A DNA stretch of 64,000 bases from Pantoea nemavictus (GCF_037479095.1 NZ_JBBGZW010000001.1:3968001-4032000), one strand, 5' to 3'; positions 8,033-18,475 are shown, counted from the stretch's first letter. Notes: generated from the letters alone by a model not told the origin. Numbers and translations are program-made.

Positions 8033-8272
8033 GTGGCTGAGCAATTAGAGTTCTTCCCCGTTCCTAGCCCGTGTCGTGGCGTTTGCCAAAGTGACGCGCG
8101 TGGCTATTGTCGTGGCTGTTTGCGCAGCCGGGAAGAGCGCTTTAACTGGATGAAGTTCAGCGACGCACAAAAACGCGATGTGCTGCGGCTATGCCGACAA
8201 CGCTGGTTACGACTGCAGCGTCAGCAGAAAGTGGATGAAGATCATGATCCTCAACAACCAGAGCTGTTTTAA
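8033..8272 (+). CDS. ydhL: YdhL, DUF1289 small Cys-rich protein
   Basis: This is a conserved small protein of unknown role. It carries the DUF1289 signature CRGVCQSDARGYCRGCLRSR, whose four cysteines could bind metal, then EERFNWMKFSD and RLCRQRW. The start chosen is GTG 8033, preceded by CGGAG, because it gives MAEQLEFFPVPSPCRG and 79 residues, the same N-terminus and length as E. coli YdhL. The frame is open to 8003, but that extension has no family match. It sits just upstream of ydhF, 72 bases away, as in E. coli. Confidence 0.88.
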   Translation: MAEQLEFFPVPSPCRGVCQSDARGYCRGCLRSREERFNWMKFSDAQKRDVLRLCRQRWLRLQRQQKVDEDHDPQQPELF

Positions 8273-8344
8273 GAAACCGATATTTTTCCTTTCCGTTATA
8301 CTCCCGCCTTCGTCATCTGGATTCGTATTTGAGGGAGTTTAACC

Positions 8345-9241
8345 ATGTTGAAACCGCAAGCTATTGCACCGCAGGGACCGTCCTTTTCACCGCTGATTGC
8401 GGGATACTGGCGCTTAATGGAGTGGGGCATGACGTCACAGCAGCTGGTGCAGTTTATTGAGCACCACCTTGCACTGGGCATCACCACCGTTGATCACGCC
8501 GACATTTACGGTGATTACCAATGCGAAGCCGCCTTCGGGGCCGCGCTGCGTCTTGCACCTGGATTACGCGAGAAGCTGCAAATTGTCACCAAATGCGGCA
8601 TCGCGACGCGCGCTAAGCCAGAACATCACATCGGTCATTACAATACGGATGCCAGCCATATTTTGCACAGCGCGGAAAATTCGCTGCGCCATTTGAATAC
8701 GGATTATCTCGATTTATTACTGATTCACCGCCCGGATCCGCTGATGGATGCTGATGAAGTTGCAGAAGCCTTTATCGCCCTGCATCAGAGTGGCAAAGTG
8801 CGCCATTTCGGCGTGTCCAACTTCACTGCCTCGCAGTTCACGCTGCTGCAATCGCGTTTACCGTTCAGTCTGGTCACCAACCAGCTGGAGATTTCACCGC
8901 TGGAACAAACGCCGCTGCTGGACGGTTCGCTCGATCAGTGTCAGCAGAATCGCATCCGACCGATGGCATGGTCTTGCCTCGGCGGCGGTCGACTGTTTAA
9001 CGATCCCCATTATCAGCCGCTGCGCGATGAGCTGGAGCAGGTGAAGCAGGAAATTGGCGCCAGTAATATCGAGCAGGTGGTGTACGCGTGGGTGATGAAA
9101 TTGCCAAGCCGTCCGTTACCGATTATTGGCTCAGGCAAAAGTGAACGCGTCAGCGAAGCGGTTGCGGCGTGCCAGCTCACGCTTGATCGTCAGCAGTGGT
9201 TCCGCATTCGTAAAGCCGCGATCGGTTACGATGTGCCCTAA
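8345..9241 (+). CDS. ydhF: YdhF, aldo/keto reductase family oxidoreductase
   Basis: A 298-residue TIM-barrel aldo/keto reductase of the same length as E. coli YdhF; its physiological substrate is not known. The catalytic tetrad is visible: Asp and Tyr in TTVDHADIYGDY, Lys in VTKCGIA and His in DLLLIHRPDPLM. The NADPH-binding C-terminal motif is PLPIIGSGKSERVSEAV. GAGGGAG lies before the ATG at a good distance. It probably acts in the cytoplasm. The gene is flanked by ydhL and sodC. Confidence 0.93.
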   Translation: MLKPQAIAPQGPSFSPLIAGYWRLMEWGMTSQQLVQFIEHHLALGITTVDHADIYGDYQCEAAFGAALRLAPGLREKLQIVTKCGIATRAKPEHHIGHYNTDASHILHSAENSLRHLNTDYLDLLLIHRPDPLMDADEVAEAFIALHQSGKVRHFGVSNFTASQFTLLQSRLPFSLVTNQLEISPLEQTPLLDGSLDQCQQNRIRPMAWSCLGGGRLFNDPHYQPLRDELEQVKQEIGASNIEQVVYAWVMKLPSRPLPIIGSGKSERVSEAVAACQLTLDRQQWFRIRKAAIGYDVP

Positions 9242-9321
9242 AGCGTAAAGCTGCGTCAAATTACGGCAGCCTGGCTGAAAGCAGTCCAGGCTTACAGAGC
9301 ATCTAACCGTAAGGAGACGTT

Positions 9322-9840
9322 ATGAAGAAAACCCTCATTGTTATGCTGACCCTGGCCTGCGCCGCTGGCGCGCAGGCTGCTTCAGAAGACGTCACGCTGC
9401 ATGAAACCACGGCGCAAGGTATTGGCGCAGCGATTGGCAAAGTCACCATTAGCGAAACACCGTATGGCCTGCAATTTACTCCGGCGTTAACCGGCCTCAA
9501 ACCGGGGATTCATGGCTTTCATGTCCATGCTAAAGGCAGCTGTGAGCCGGGCGAATCCGATGGCAAAACGGTGGCGGCCGGTGCGGCTGGTGGTCATCTC
9601 GATCCGCAAAACACCGGCAAGCACCTCGGGCCCTATGCCGATGGTCATCTGGGCGACTTACCCGCGCTATTCGTAACGGAGGATGGCAAAGCGAGTTATC
9701 CTGTCGTTGCTCCGCGTATTAAATCCCTCAGCGAAATCAAAGGTAAAGCCTTAATGGTGCATGTGGGCGGTGACAATCATGCCGACCATCCACAGCCGCT
9801 TGGTGGCGGTGGCGCACGTTTTGCCTGCGGCGTCATCTAA
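9322..9840 (+). CDS. sodC: Periplasmic Cu-Zn superoxide dismutase
   Basis: SodC dismutates superoxide in the periplasm. The 172-residue precursor starts with the signal peptide [20 protein letters not shown]. Copper ligands are H67, H69, H92 and H147; zinc ligands are H92, H101, H109 and D112, in [10 protein letters not shown] and [20 protein letters not shown]. The disulfide pair is C74 and C169 (ARFACGVI). AAGGAG precedes the ATG. In E. coli sodC is next to ydhF, as here. The cytoplasmic sodB, found near mepH in E. coli, is not present in this window. Confidence 0.96.
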   Translation: MKKTLIVMLTLACAAGAQAASEDVTLHETTAQGIGAAIGKVTISETPYGLQFTPALTGLKPGIHGFHVHAKGSCEPGESDGKTVAAGAAGGHLDPQNTGKHLGPYADGHLGDLPALFVTEDGKASYPVVAPRIKSLSEIKGKALMVHVGGDNHADHPQPLGGGGARFACGVI

Positions 9841-9973
9841 CCTCACGGGCGGCAATGGATATGTTGTCGCCCTGATTGTTCCGTTTGTAAAAAGTTGACC
9901 CATTTTCCCGCTACACTCCGCGTTTTTTCCGTCCTATGATATTGATTCAGGAATAAAACGCTCAGGGGCAGGA

Positions 9974-10441
9974 ATGAAAACGCGTGGGATGATGCTGTTA
10001 TGTTTATTGTTGGTGGGATGTGATCAACCAAATGACACACAGCTGCGTCTGGAGGCCGGTCGGCAATTACAGTGGACGGTAGACACCAATCCACTTCGGG
10101 CCAGCTGTGAAGATATTGCCCGTGGTCGTGAATGGTTAACGCATCGCACACTTCAACGTCTGGAAGCCAAAGGGTGTCAGAATGTATTGCGCAGTGCCAG
10201 CGAGACCAATTTCATCAATACCGCCATTTATCGTCACGGCATAACAGTGGTATGCGGTGGTATCAGCGGCAAGAGTTTTACTGGCACGCTGTTAAATCGT
10301 CGTTTTATCTACTCTTCAGAAGAGAAGGCGTTGGTGCTGGAACCGAAGTTCGATCAGGATAAAACCCGGTTTGAAGGGCAAAAATCACTGCAACAACTGC
10401 AGGAAGATTTTGAGCGCCAAACCACGCAATATTGCCAGTAA
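9974..10441 (+). CDS. Predicted lipoprotein of unknown function
   Basis: I do not recognise a family. The 155 residues begin with a lipoprotein signal (MKTRGMMLLCLLLVGC), the lipobox Cys being residue 16, so the protein should be lipid-anchored. The next residues are DQPN; Asp at +2 is the classical inner-membrane retention signal, so an inner-membrane periplasmic-face location is likely. After the anchor come CEDIARGREWLTHRTL and a short domain with cysteines near KGCQN, VVCGG and the end (QYCQ), which could form disulfides. It lies between sodC and the convergent ydhK; its stop and that of ydhK are adjacent. I recall no equivalent in the E. coli locus. Confidence 0.7.
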   Translation: MKTRGMMLLCLLLVGCDQPNDTQLRLEAGRQLQWTVDTNPLRASCEDIARGREWLTHRTLQRLEAKGCQNVLRSASETNFINTAIYRHGITVVCGGISGKSFTGTLLNRRFIYSSEEKALVLEPKFDQDKTRFEGQKSLQQLQEDFERQTTQYCQ

Positions 10442-12442
10442 TTAATCAGGTACAGCCTGCGCCAGCTGGCCCAGCGAACAGCGTAATCGCCACAAAATGC
10501 CGGCTAAGGTATTTGCTTCGTTTTCCGGCTGCTGCTGCAGTTGATCAATCATGGTGTCCAGTTCATCTAACGTGGCCTGTAGCGCGGTGTGATGGACACC
10601 ACGCAGGCTCATAATACGTTGTAAATCTTGCAGGCTGCTGTCGCGCATGTGCGCCAGGGTGTGCGATGTCGGCTGCCATTCGCGCAGTTGCCAGACAATA
10701 TGCGAACAGTTGAGCAGCACCACGCCCCAGCGCAGCAGCCAAACGCGCGCCTTTTCATCACGGCTGTTACTCAACTGGCTAATGTGATGATAAATCTGCG
10801 ATTCAAAATGGCTCTCACTCAGACGCGGATGGCGACGTAGCTGATCGAGAAAGGCATGTCGCAAGGCACGAATATGGCGACGGCTGCGGCGGGCATCAGA
10901 ACTGGGGCGCAATACCTGAAATGCCACCCAGGCCAGCAGCACGCCACATACCTTCGCTATATTGTCATTGAGAAAGCTTTGATAATCCCAGTCCGGGGGA
11001 TTGGTGACGGCAATAAACGATCCCATAAAGACAATGAATTGCCCCCACATACCCGCGCGCTTCTTCTGCTGCAATTTAAATAGCTGCAGGGTGATAAGCA
11101 GCGGGAACAGCACCAGTAAAAACTGCCAGAGCGCGCTGATTTGCACCATCAAGCCGAACTGCAGCACAAAACTAAACACCGACAGCCACAGTAAGGTTTT
11201 CAGCAGCAGCGATACGCTGCCGCTGGGTGAAGGTGCGGAAGAGTAAAGTACGCAGGCGATGGCGGTTAGCGTCAGGGCGGCGGCGCCGGAATCCCATTGC
11301 GTGGTGATCCAAAATGCGCAGCCCAACATGATAACGCTAAAAGTGCGCAGCGCGCTCCAGCCCGCTTCGGCGCTGTCGCTTTCACGCGCCAGCGAAGGCG
11401 CGTAGGGCGGCTGAAAACGCGTGTCTGCGTCGGCGCGCTCAATCAGACGAATCCAGCGATTAACATTGAGGTACACCCAGCAGAAATAGCGCAGGCGCTG
11501 AACAAACGCGCGTTGGCGAAAATCACCACTCGCGGATGGCGTGATTCCGCGCAGAATCAGGGCTAGCCGATATTTGTCACATTGTGGTTGTGCCAGCTCG
11601 TGCAGCAGTTGCGTGATGGCGTTGTAGAGTTCAGGCGGTGCATCCGGCCAGTTAAGCAGCATGCGGCGCAGGCTGGAGAGCACGCTGGTAAGGCGCAGCT
11701 GCTGATGCAGCACATAGTTCAACACGTTGTTCTGGCGGCGGAAGCGATAGTGGCTCCAGAATGCCTGAATGCGCAGCAGGTTCATGGTGAGAATCTGGCT
11801 GATGACGTTCTCATGTGCGGTGCGCACGTTATCGGTACTGCCCTGCTGCAGTAGTAGCACCGCATGATCCAGTAAGCGTGCGTGCATCTGACGAAGCGAG
11901 CTCATCAATGCATTGCCATCGGAGGTGCAGGGAAGAATCATCATCATTAATCCGGCGCACAGAATGCCGGAGATCACCTCGCAGACGCGCGCCTGAGCGA
12001 TATCCCATAACTGAGTGACGTCGGTGATGTTTACGCTGCTAAACGCAATAATGGCGGCGGTGTAACCCGCCAGCGAGAATGCGTAAGCCACGTTGTTTTG
12101 ATAGTGATTGGCGATTCCAGTGCAGAACGCCAGCCAACCGGCCATAAAAAAGGCGAACAGCCAGGGCTCATTCAGCGTATGTCCGGCAATCAACAGCGCA
12201 GCGCTGGCACCGAGTAAACTACCCACAATACGCCCCAGACTTTTACTGATTGCGCCACCCACGGTGGGAAAACTGATCACCGCCGCCGACGTCATCGCCC
12301 AATAAGGTTCGTCGAGTTGCAGCGCATAAGCGAGGGTTAATGCCAGACACATCGCGATGCCATTGCGCAGCGCATAGCGCCATTCGCCACCGGTTGCTTT
12401 TATCCACGGCAAATTTTGCCATGCCAGCCACTGAAAATTCAT
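10442..12442 (-). CDS. ydhK: YdhK, FUSC-family inner-membrane efflux component
   Basis: This is a 666-residue fusaric-acid-resistance/aromatic-acid-exporter family protein (E. coli YdhK 670). It has two blocks of about five to six membrane helices: residues roughly 25-170, with [20 protein letters not shown] and [11 protein letters not shown], and roughly 365-510. Each block is followed by a cytoplasmic helical domain. With the membrane fusion protein YdhJ and the small YdhI it forms an operon of the AaeXAB type. The substrate is not known. In E. coli ydhIJK is controlled by SlyA, and slyA is divergent here too. It begins 7 bases after ydhJ ends. Confidence 0.92.
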   Translation of the reverse strand: MNFQWLAWQNLPWIKATGGEWRYALRNGIAMCLALTLAYALQLDEPYWAMTSAAVISFPTVGGAISKSLGRIVGSLLGASAALLIAGHTLNEPWLFAFFMAGWLAFCTGIANHYQNNVAYAFSLAGYTAAIIAFSSVNITDVTQLWDIAQARVCEVISGILCAGLMMMILPCTSDGNALMSSLRQMHARLLDHAVLLLQQGSTDNVRTAHENVISQILTMNLLRIQAFWSHYRFRRQNNVLNYVLHQQLRLTSVLSSLRRMLLNWPDAPPELYNAITQLLHELAQPQCDKYRLALILRGITPSASGDFRQRAFVQRLRYFCWVYLNVNRWIRLIERADADTRFQPPYAPSLARESDSAEAGWSALRTFSVIMLGCAFWITTQWDSGAAALTLTAIACVLYSSAPSPSGSVSLLLKTLLWLSVFSFVLQFGLMVQISALWQFLLVLFPLLITLQLFKLQQKKRAGMWGQFIVFMGSFIAVTNPPDWDYQSFLNDNIAKVCGVLLAWVAFQVLRPSSDARRSRRHIRALRHAFLDQLRRHPRLSESHFESQIYHHISQLSNSRDEKARVWLLRWGVVLLNCSHIVWQLREWQPTSHTLAHMRDSSLQDLQRIMSLRGVHHTALQATLDELDTMIDQLQQQPENEANTLAGILWRLRCSLGQLAQAVPD

Positions 12443-12449
12443 GGAGGCC

Positions 12450-13307
12450 TCAGTGGACGATAGAGATGGTGCAGGTGGTGCCCGCTACCAGCGGCACGCC
12501 ATCCGGCAGTGCATCTAAGCGAATGCGCACCGGCACGCGCTGCGCCAGGCGTACCCAGGGAACGTTGGGTTTGATATCTGGCACCAGTCCGCCATCGCTG
12601 GTCACGCTTTGGTCGTAAATGGCACGCCCGATGCTCTCCACTTTGCCCTGCAATCTGGCGCCGTTGCTGTACAACACAATGTGCGCGACCGCGCCGGGCT
12701 GAATATGGCGCAGCTTGGTCTCTTCGAAATACCCCATCACGTAATAAGAGTGGCTATCCACCAGTGCAAACAGCGGCGTGCCGGCGGTTGCATAGTTGCC
12801 GGTGCGCAGCGTCAGGTTGCTGATCCATCCATCGGTCGGGGCGGTCACGCTGGTTTGATCGAGATTCCAGCGCGCCTGATCGAGGCTGGCCTGGGCCGCT
12901 TTTGCGGTCGCCGTGGCGGCATTAGCGGTTAAACGTGCAGCATCCATATCTTCGGCAGAAATGACATTACGCGGCAGGCTGGCACGGCGATTGGCTTCAT
13001 GCTGAGCTTTGGCGAGATCGGCCTGCGCTTTGGCTAATTGCGCTTCAGCGTTGGCGACAGCAATTTGCCAGGGCACCGGATCAAGCTTGAGCAAGGTGTC
13101 ACCTTTATGCACAAACTGATTGTCGCTGACGTTGAGCGCAATGATGCGTCCTGACACTTCCGGCGTAATATCGACCAGTTCGGCGCGCACTTTGCCGTCA
13201 CGCGTCCAGGGCGATTGCATATAGTAATTCCACATCCACCATCCCGCGAGTAGGGCCAGAGCAAAGATCACTACGGTTGAAAAATACTTAAAAGGGTTGA
13301 ATTTCAT
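12450..13307 (-). CDS. ydhJ: YdhJ, membrane fusion protein (HlyD/EmrA type)
   Basis: This is the periplasmic adaptor of the YdhIJK efflux system, 285 residues as in E. coli. One N-terminal membrane anchor ([21 protein letters not shown]) is followed by the split lipoyl domain ([20 protein letters not shown] ... [20 protein letters not shown]). Between the two halves lies an alpha-hairpin of Ala-rich coiled coil (about residues 80-145). The beta-barrel domain with [12 protein letters not shown] closes the protein. It lies between ydhI (6-base gap) and ydhK (7-base gap), so the three are surely one operon. Confidence 0.94.
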   Translation of the reverse strand: MKFNPFKYFSTVVIFALALLAGWWMWNYYMQSPWTRDGKVRAELVDITPEVSGRIIALNVSDNQFVHKGDTLLKLDPVPWQIAVANAEAQLAKAQADLAKAQHEANRRASLPRNVISAEDMDAARLTANAATATAKAAQASLDQARWNLDQTSVTAPTDGWISNLTLRTGNYATAGTPLFALVDSHSYYVMGYFEETKLRHIQPGAVAHIVLYSNGARLQGKVESIGRAIYDQSVTSDGGLVPDIKPNVPWVRLAQRVPVRIRLDALPDGVPLVAGTTCTISIVH

Positions 13308-13313
13308 AGTGAT

Positions 13314-13550
13314 TTATCCGAGGCTCAGTAACCATAATGCGCCAGCGACGCAAAGTACAAACAGGGAAAGATCCATTAACGTGGGATGCCAGACATCGCC
13401 GGAGTAGATCCAGCCGCGCAGCAGCGGGTGGATGAGTAGCCAAAAGAAGAAACCGAGCAGCACCGCTTTAAACAACGGTGGAAAAAACAGCGAGGCGCCG
13501 AATACCAGATCGGTAAGCGGTGCGCTGGGGGAAAAAGCGGTTAGGGACAC
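13314..13550 (-). CDS. ydhI: YdhI, DUF1656 small inner-membrane protein
   Basis: A 78-residue protein with two predicted membrane helices ([19 protein letters not shown] and [20 protein letters not shown]); E. coli YdhI is also 78 residues. It resembles AaeX, the small partner of FUSC-type pumps, whose exact job is unclear. The start is GTG 13550: an in-frame TGA lies just upstream, so no ATG is possible, and AAGGA stands 10 bases before. It is the first gene of ydhIJK, divergent from slyA, with the SlyA box at 13675-13686 in the shared control region. Confidence 0.88.
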   Translation of the reverse strand: MSLTAFSPSAPLTDLVFGASLFFPPLFKAVLLGFFFWLLIHPLLRGWIYSGDVWHPTLMDLSLFVLCVAGALWLLSLG

Positions 13551-13674
13551 GTGTCATCATCCTTTTTGACCGGGATTCATCTAAATAGAGTCTAGACAGC
13601 AAGCATATGCGCTGGCCTGATATTTGTAATTTGCCAGGTAAACTCGCAGAATAGTGTAAAACCTGGCTTAATAG

Positions 13675-13686
13675 CTAGCAAGCTAA
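13675..13686. promoter_or_regulatory. SlyA operator between ydhI and slyA
   Basis: CTAGCAAGCTAA matches the SlyA consensus TTAGCAAGCTAA at 11 of 12 bases. It lies 15 bases before the slyA ATG and 125 bases before ydhI, fitting autoregulation of slyA and control of ydhIJK as known in E. coli and Salmonella. Confidence 0.8.
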
Positions 13687-13701
13687 TTATAAGGAGATGC
13701 A

Positions 13702-14139
13702 ATGGATACGCCCTTGGGAACCGATCTGTCTCGCCTGGTGCGCATTTGGCGCGCTTTAATTGATCAACGTTTGAAACCGCTTGAGCTGACACAAACACAC
13801 TGGGTGACGCTACACAACATTCATCAACTCCCGCCAGAGCAGTCACAGATTCAGCTGGCGAAGGCGATTGGCATTGAGCAGCCTTCTTTGGTGCGCACGC
13901 TGGATCAGCTGGAAGAGAAGGGCTTAATCACCCGCGCTACCTGCGCTAACGATCGTCGTGCTAAGCGCATTAAGCTGACCAAACAGGCCGAGCCTATTAT
14001 TGAGCAGGTTGAAAATGTGATTGATGCTACGCGCGATGACATTCTATCCGGCATCAGCCTGGAAGAGATCAATCAGATGGTGACGCTGATTGCGCGACTG
14101 GAAAAAAACATTCTTGAGTTTCACAACCGCGAGAAATAA
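13702..14139 (+). CDS. slyA: SlyA, MarR-family transcriptional regulator
   Basis: SlyA is a dimeric winged-helix regulator. It counteracts H-NS silencing and controls stress, envelope and virulence genes, and it responds to aromatic acids. The 145-residue product begins [20 protein letters not shown]. It keeps [20 protein letters not shown], the recognition region [20 protein letters not shown] and the wing [10 protein letters not shown]. The N-terminus is slightly shorter than in E. coli (MKLESPLG). AAGGAG precedes the ATG. A SlyA box overlaps the promoter region. Confidence 0.97.
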   Translation: MDTPLGTDLSRLVRIWRALIDQRLKPLELTQTHWVTLHNIHQLPPEQSQIQLAKAIGIEQPSLVRTLDQLEEKGLITRATCANDRRAKRIKLTKQAEPIIEQVENVIDATRDDILSGISLEEINQMVTLIARLEKNILEFHNREK

Positions 14140-14170
14140 AAAAACCGACGCCCGGCGTCGGTTTTTTTTT
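14138..14170. terminator. Bidirectional terminator between slyA and slyB
   Basis: AAAACCGACGCCCGGCGTCG is followed by a run of T. Stem CCGACG/CGTCGG with A- and T-tracts on both sides serves both convergent genes. Confidence 0.88.
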
Positions 14171-14180
14171 ATCAGCATGC

Positions 14181-14648
14181 TTAACGCGGTGAAACGGTCA
14201 CCTGGCTGCCGTTTGACGCCATGACGACGCGCTGGCCAACCGAGTAACGGGTGGCAGCTTGTTTCTGCACCACCATAATCGTGTTGCCATCATCCTTACG
14301 GATTTCCAGCTCTACACCATCAGACTTATTAACCGCACCCTGCACGCCCTGACCGGCTACGCCACCGAGCACGGCACCGCCAGCAGTGGCCAGGCTACGT
14401 CCGCTGCCGCCGCCAATGGTGTTACCGAGGAAACCACCCAGTACTGCACCACCAATCGCGCCAATCACGTTGTTTTCATCACCGCCCTGGATTTTAACCG
14501 GACGAACCGATACCAGCGTACCGTAAGAAACACTTTGTACTTGTTTAGCTTCGTTGGCGCTATAAACGTCACCGGAAAGGGTGCTGTCGTTGGCACAACC
14601 TGCCAGAGTTAAGCCGGTCAACGCCACGGCTACAAAACGCTTAATCAT
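14181..14648 (-). CDS. slyB: SlyB, outer-membrane lipoprotein with glycine zipper
   Basis: SlyB is a PhoPQ-regulated lipoprotein that stabilises the outer membrane and its beta-barrel proteins under LPS stress. The 155-residue product has the lipobox LTLAGC (Cys18) with Ala at +2 and Asn at +3, compatible with outer-membrane sorting. A glycine-zipper membrane hairpin follows (VIGAIGGAVLGGFLGNTIGG ... GGAVLGGVAGQ, about residues 60-105), then a small C-terminal beta domain (VVQKQAATRYSVGQRVVM). E. coli SlyB has the same length. I did not find a clean PhoP box in the 275 bases upstream. It converges on slyA, as in E. coli. Confidence 0.95.
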   Translation of the reverse strand: MIKRFVAVALTGLTLAGCANDSTLSGDVYSANEAKQVQSVSYGTLVSVRPVKIQGGDENNVIGAIGGAVLGGFLGNTIGGGSGRSLATAGGAVLGGVAGQGVQGAVNKSDGVELEIRKDDGNTIMVVQKQAATRYSVGQRVVMASNGSQVTVSPR

Positions 14649-14923
14649 CAGAACGCTCCTTAATGCATAAAAACGCCATATATCTCATCCTGTACTGCAA
14701 ACAGTATAAGACAGAAAACTGGCAATTGACTCTAAGTCCGTATAAAACGCGGCTGGGGCGAAGCATAGACCATTCCGCCTCAACAAAAATTCAATTACGT
14801 GACGAAAATATTTTTGAGCTGGAATGCACTGCGCAGCAGCGCTGAAAAGCGGAATTTTATCATAGAATTAGCCCCGGTAATTTGCCAGGCTTAAGCCAGA
14901 TGATATTAAGGGAGTGAATCGCG

Positions 14924-16045
14924 ATGAAATCAGGGCGCTATATAGGCGTGATGTCCGGCACCAGCCTTGACGGTGTGGATGTAGTGCTGGCGGCGATTGA
15001 TGGACAGATGGTGGCGCAGCAGGCCAGCTATTGCCACCCGATCCCGCAGGAACTACGTCAGCAGGTGCTGGCGATCTGTCAGGGACAAACGCTAACGTTG
15101 TCGCAGCTCGGTCAGCTGGATACGCGGCTGGGCAAGCTGTTTGCTGAAGCGGTATTAACCTTAATGCACCAGCAATCGCTGGAGGCCAGCGATATCATGG
15201 CGATTGGCTGTCACGGGCAAACGGTGTGGCACGAGCCACAAAGTGATGCGCCCAATACGCTACAAATTGGTGATAACAATCAGATTGCCGCCGCAACGGG
15301 CGTCACCGTTATCGGCGATTTTCGCCGCCGCGATATGGCGCTGGGCGGTCAGGGTGCGCCGCTGGTCCCCGCCTTCCATCAGGCGCTGCTGATGGACAGC
15401 GTGGAACGTCGCATGGTGCTCAACATCGGTGGCATCGCCAATTTGTCGCTGCTGATACCGGGCCAGCCCGTGCGCGGCTTTGACACCGGCCCCGGCAATA
15501 TGCTGATTGATGCCTGGATTTGGCGTAATAAAGCGTTGCCTTACGATAAAGATGCCGCCTGGGCACGCAGTGGCAACGTGGTGCCGGCGCTGCTGGAGTT
15601 GATGCTCAACGATCCCTGGTTTGCGCTGCCGGCACCGAAAAGTACCGGGCGTGAATACTTCAATCTCAGTTGGATAGAACAACAGCTGCAGCGTTTCCCT
15701 GCGCTGGCACCGCAAGACGTTCAGGCCACGCTCAGCGAGCTGACGGCCTTGACGATAGCGCAGCAGGTACAGCTCAACGACGGTTGCGATCGACTGCTGG
15801 TGTGCGGCGGGGGCAGCCGCAATCCGCTACTGATGGCGCGCCTGGCGACCTATCTGCCGGGTACCGAAGTCGGCACCACTGACGCAGCCGGCATCAGTGG
15901 TGATGATATGGAAGCACTGGCCTTTGCCTGGCTGGCATTTCGCACCTTGAACGGTTTAGCAGGCAACTTGCCTGCAGTAACCGGTGCGCGAGAAATGAGT
16001 GTCCTGGGCGCCATTTATCCCGCCAATCCACGGCCCCTTCGTTAA
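14924..16045 (+). CDS. anmK: Anhydro-N-acetylmuramic acid kinase AnmK
   Basis: AnmK hydrolyses the 1,6-anhydro ring of anhMurNAc and phosphorylates it to MurNAc-6-phosphate, a step in cell-wall recycling. The 373-residue protein belongs to the ASKHA fold. It has the N-terminal ATP loop [16 protein letters not shown], the catalytic-Asp region [20 protein letters not shown], the adenosine loop [12 protein letters not shown] and [15 protein letters not shown] precedes the ATG at 14924. It starts the anmK-mliC-pdxH string, with 9 bases to mliC. Confidence 0.96.
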   Translation: MKSGRYIGVMSGTSLDGVDVVLAAIDGQMVAQQASYCHPIPQELRQQVLAICQGQTLTLSQLGQLDTRLGKLFAEAVLTLMHQQSLEASDIMAIGCHGQTVWHEPQSDAPNTLQIGDNNQIAAATGVTVIGDFRRRDMALGGQGAPLVPAFHQALLMDSVERRMVLNIGGIANLSLLIPGQPVRGFDTGPGNMLIDAWIWRNKALPYDKDAAWARSGNVVPALLELMLNDPWFALPAPKSTGREYFNLSWIEQQLQRFPALAPQDVQATLSELTALTIAQQVQLNDGCDRLLVCGGGSRNPLLMARLATYLPGTEVGTTDAAGISGDDMEALAFAWLAFRTLNGLAGNLPAVTGAREMSVLGAIYPANPRPLR

Positions 16046-16054
16046 GAGGTAAAC

Positions 16055-16384
16055 ATGAAGAAAATCGTCATTCTGTTGAGTAGCGTCGCGCTATTAAGCG
16101 GTTGCGGCATGCTGCATAAACAGGAACAAACACCGCAGCAGCTGCATTATCAGTGCGGCACCTTACCGTTAACGGTTACGCAGGATAATGCGAAGCAGCA
16201 GGTGAGTTTTATTCTGGATGGCAAACCGCTGACGCTGACGCAAACCGTTTCGGCATCTGGCGCGCGCTATAGCGATGGTAATTACGTCTTCTGGTCAAAA
16301 GGCAATGGCGCTTTTGTTGAACGTAATAACAAAATCGTGATTAATGATTGTGAACTGCAGAGCGCGGATATCTCCGTCAAGTAA
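16055..16384 (+). CDS. mliC: MliC, membrane-bound C-type lysozyme inhibitor
   Basis: A 109-residue lipoprotein that protects peptidoglycan from host C-type lysozyme by plugging its active site. The signal MKKIVILLSSVALLSGC places the lipidated cysteine at 17. The MliC domain keeps the disulfide pair in HYQCGTLPLTV and INDCELQ and the conserved loop ASGARYSDGNYVFWSKGN, whose Ser/Lys region contacts lysozyme in relatives. It lies 9 bases after anmK and 22 before pdxH, probably co-transcribed. E. coli ydhA (mliC) has the same place and length. Confidence 0.93.
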   Translation: MKKIVILLSSVALLSGCGMLHKQEQTPQQLHYQCGTLPLTVTQDNAKQQVSFILDGKPLTLTQTVSASGARYSDGNYVFWSKGNGAFVERNNKIVINDCELQSADISVK

Positions 16385-16406
16385 ACGTTAGGGAACAAGA
16401 AACAGC

Positions 16407-17063
16407 ATGAGCGACAGTGACAGCTTGCAAAACATTGCCCATTTGCGTCGTGAATATACCCGCGGCGGGCTACGGCGTAAAGATCTGCCAGATAATCCTC
16501 TGGCGCTGTTTGAACAGTGGTTGCAGCAGGCCTGCACCGCACAGTTGCCCGATCCCACGGCAATGACGGTAGCCACCGTTGATAGTAGCGGACAGCCGTA
16601 TCAGCGCATCGTCTTGCTCAAGCATTACGACGAGCAGGGCATGGTTTTTTACACCAATCTTGGCAGCCGTAAAGCCCTGCAACTGGCCGATAATCCGCGC
16701 ATTTCACTGCACTTTCCGTGGCATTTTCTCGAGCGTCAGGTGATGGTGCTGGGTGAAGTGGAGAAGCTATCCCCGCTCGAAGTGCTGAAGTACTTTAGCA
16801 GCCGCCCGCGCGACAGCCAGATTGGAGCCTGGGTTTCAAAGCAGTCGAGTCGTATTTCTGCACGCGGTGTGCTGGAAGGTAAGTTCCTCGAGCTAAAGCA
16901 GAAGTTCCAGCAGGGTGACGTGCCGCTGCCCAGTTTCTGGGGCGGTTACCGTGTTAAATTCCACAGCGTGGAGTTCTGGCAGGGTGGTGAACATCGCCTG
17001 CACGATCGCTTCCTCTACCAGCGCGCGGACAATGGCTGGACGATTGACCGTTTAGCCCCGTAA
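16407..17063 (+). CDS. pdxH: Pyridoxine/pyridoxamine 5'-phosphate oxidase
   Basis: PdxH is an FMN enzyme that oxidises PNP or PMP to pyridoxal 5'-phosphate, the last step of vitamin B6 synthesis. The 218-residue product equals the E. coli length. It has [16 protein letters not shown] at the N-terminus and FMN-binding blocks [21 protein letters not shown] and [20 protein letters not shown]. The C-terminal signature [16 protein letters not shown] is followed by WTIDRLAP. Downstream are tyrS and pdxY, the latter also a B6 salvage gene. Confidence 0.97.
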   Translation: MSDSDSLQNIAHLRREYTRGGLRRKDLPDNPLALFEQWLQQACTAQLPDPTAMTVATVDSSGQPYQRIVLLKHYDEQGMVFYTNLGSRKALQLADNPRISLHFPWHFLERQVMVLGEVEKLSPLEVLKYFSSRPRDSQIGAWVSKQSSRISARGVLEGKFLELKQKFQQGDVPLPSFWGGYRVKFHSVEFWQGGEHRLHDRFLYQRADNGWTIDRLAP

Positions 17064-17086
17064 AACTGCGTTTTATCCCCTTTCAA

Positions 17087-17109
17087 CGCTGGCGCAGTTG
17101 GCGCCAGCG
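17087..17109 (+). terminator. Strong hairpin after pdxH
   Basis: CGCTGGCGC (17087-17095) pairs perfectly with GCGCCAGCG (17101-17109) across AGTTG. It is followed by only CTTTAT, so it is a weak terminator or an attenuator ahead of tyrS. Confidence 0.5.
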
Positions 17110-17200
17110 CTTTATGCTATAGCCCTCTTTTTTCGTCTCCGCACGTCAGCGGAAAGCTGTGTACCAGCCTAGGTGCAGTCTGATCAATTTGGAGTCAGTG

Positions 17201-18475
17201 ATGACCAGCAGTAACCTGATACAACAATTGCAAGAAAGGGGCTTAGTCGCCCAGGTAACGGATGAAGAAGCGTTAGCAGAGCGACTGGCGCAAGGGCCAA
17301 TTGCACTCTATTGCGGCTTCGATCCTACCGCTGATAGCTTGCATTTGGGCCATCTGGTGCCGCTGCTCTGCCTGAAACGTTTTCAGGATGCCGGACACAA
17401 GCCGGTCGCGCTGGTGGGTGGTGCCACTGGTCTGATTGGCGATCCCAGCTTTAAAGCAGCAGAACGTAAACTTAACACCGCTGAAACCGTGGGCGAATGG
17501 GTCGACAAGATCCGCAACCAGGTCGCGCCATTCCTTAGCTTTGACTGTGGCGATAACAGCGCCATTGCTGCCAATAACTATGACTGGTTTGGCGGCATGA
17601 ATGTGCTGACTTTCCTGCGCGACATCGGTAAGCACTTCTCGGTAAATCAGATGATCAACCGCGAAGCGGTGAAACAGCGTCTGAACCGTGAAGATCAGGG
17701 CATCTCATACACTGAGTTCTCCTACAACCTGCTGCAGGGTTATGACTTTGCCGAGCTGAATAAGCGTCACGATGTGGTGCTGCAGATTGGCGGTTCCGAT
17801 CAGTGGGGCAACATTACCTCAGGTATCGACCTGACGCGTCGTCTGCATCAGCAGCAGGCGTGGGGATTAACCGTACCGTTGATTACCAAATCAGACGGCA
17901 CTAAGTTCGGTAAAACCGAAGGTGGCGCGGTATGGCTCGATGCGAAGAAAACCAGTCCGTATAAGTTCTACCAGTTCTGGATCAATACGGCGGATGCGGA
18001 CGTGTATCGCTTCCTGAAATTCTTTACCTTCATGAGCATTGAAGAGATCAATGCGCTGGAAGAAGAGGACAAAAACAGCGGCAAAGCGCCACGCGCGCAG
18101 TACGTGCTGGCTGAGCAGGTGACGCGTCTGGTGCACGGCGAGAGCGGCTTGACCGCAGCAAAACGCATCACCGAAAGTCTGTTCTCCGGCAGCCTGAGTG
18201 CCATGACCGAAGCTGACTTCGAGCAGCTGGCGCAGGATGGTATGCCAACCATTACGCTGACGGCAGCAGACGATCTGCAGCAGGCGCTGGTCGCTGCTGA
18301 ACTGGTGCCATCGCGCGGGCAGGCACGCACCATGATCGGCTCTAATGCGGTAGCGCTGAATGGTGAAAAGCAGTCAGACGCCGAGTACCGTTTTAGCGAA
18401 AGCGATAAACTGTTTGGACGCTTCACGTTGTTGCGTCGCGGTAAAAAACATTACTGCCTGATAAACTGGCAGTAA
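17201..18475 (+). CDS. tyrS: Tyrosyl-tRNA synthetase
   Basis: A class I aminoacyl-tRNA synthetase that charges tRNA-Tyr. The 424-residue product has the E. coli length. The HIGH-type motif is LHLGHL (after [10 protein letters not shown]), the tyrosine-binding loop is [16 protein letters not shown], and the KMSKS-type motif is [14 protein letters not shown]-terminal S4-like RNA-binding domain runs over about residues 355-424 ([20 protein letters not shown]). ATG 17201 after GGAG is chosen; an upstream extension to 17159 has no family match. Confidence 0.98.
   Translation: MTSSNLIQQLQERGLVAQVTDEEALAERLAQGPIALYCGFDPTADSLHLGHLVPLLCLKRFQDAGHKPVALVGGATGLIGDPSFKAAERKLNTAETVGEWVDKIRNQVAPFLSFDCGDNSAIAANNYDWFGGMNVLTFLRDIGKHFSVNQMINREAVKQRLNREDQGISYTEFSYNLLQGYDFAELNKRHDVVLQIGGSDQWGNITSGIDLTRRLHQQQAWGLTVPLITKSDGTKFGKTEGGAVWLDAKKTSPYKFYQFWINTADADVYRFLKFFTFMSIEEINALEEEDKNSGKAPRAQYVLAEQVTRLVHGESGLTAAKRITESLFSGSLSAMTEADFEQLAQDGMPTITLTAADDLQQALVAAELVPSRGQARTMIGSNAVALNGEKQSDAEYRFSESDKLFGRFTLLRRGKKHYCLINWQ

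Noticed and set aside
14663..14845. 60-residue plus-strand frame between slyB and anmK
   Set aside because: It covers the slyB promoter, has no ribosome site and looks like random translation.
14649..14923. PhoP box expected upstream of slyB
   Set aside because: A GCAAACA and TAAGACA pair is present, but neither arm spacing nor sequence fits the direct repeat well enough.
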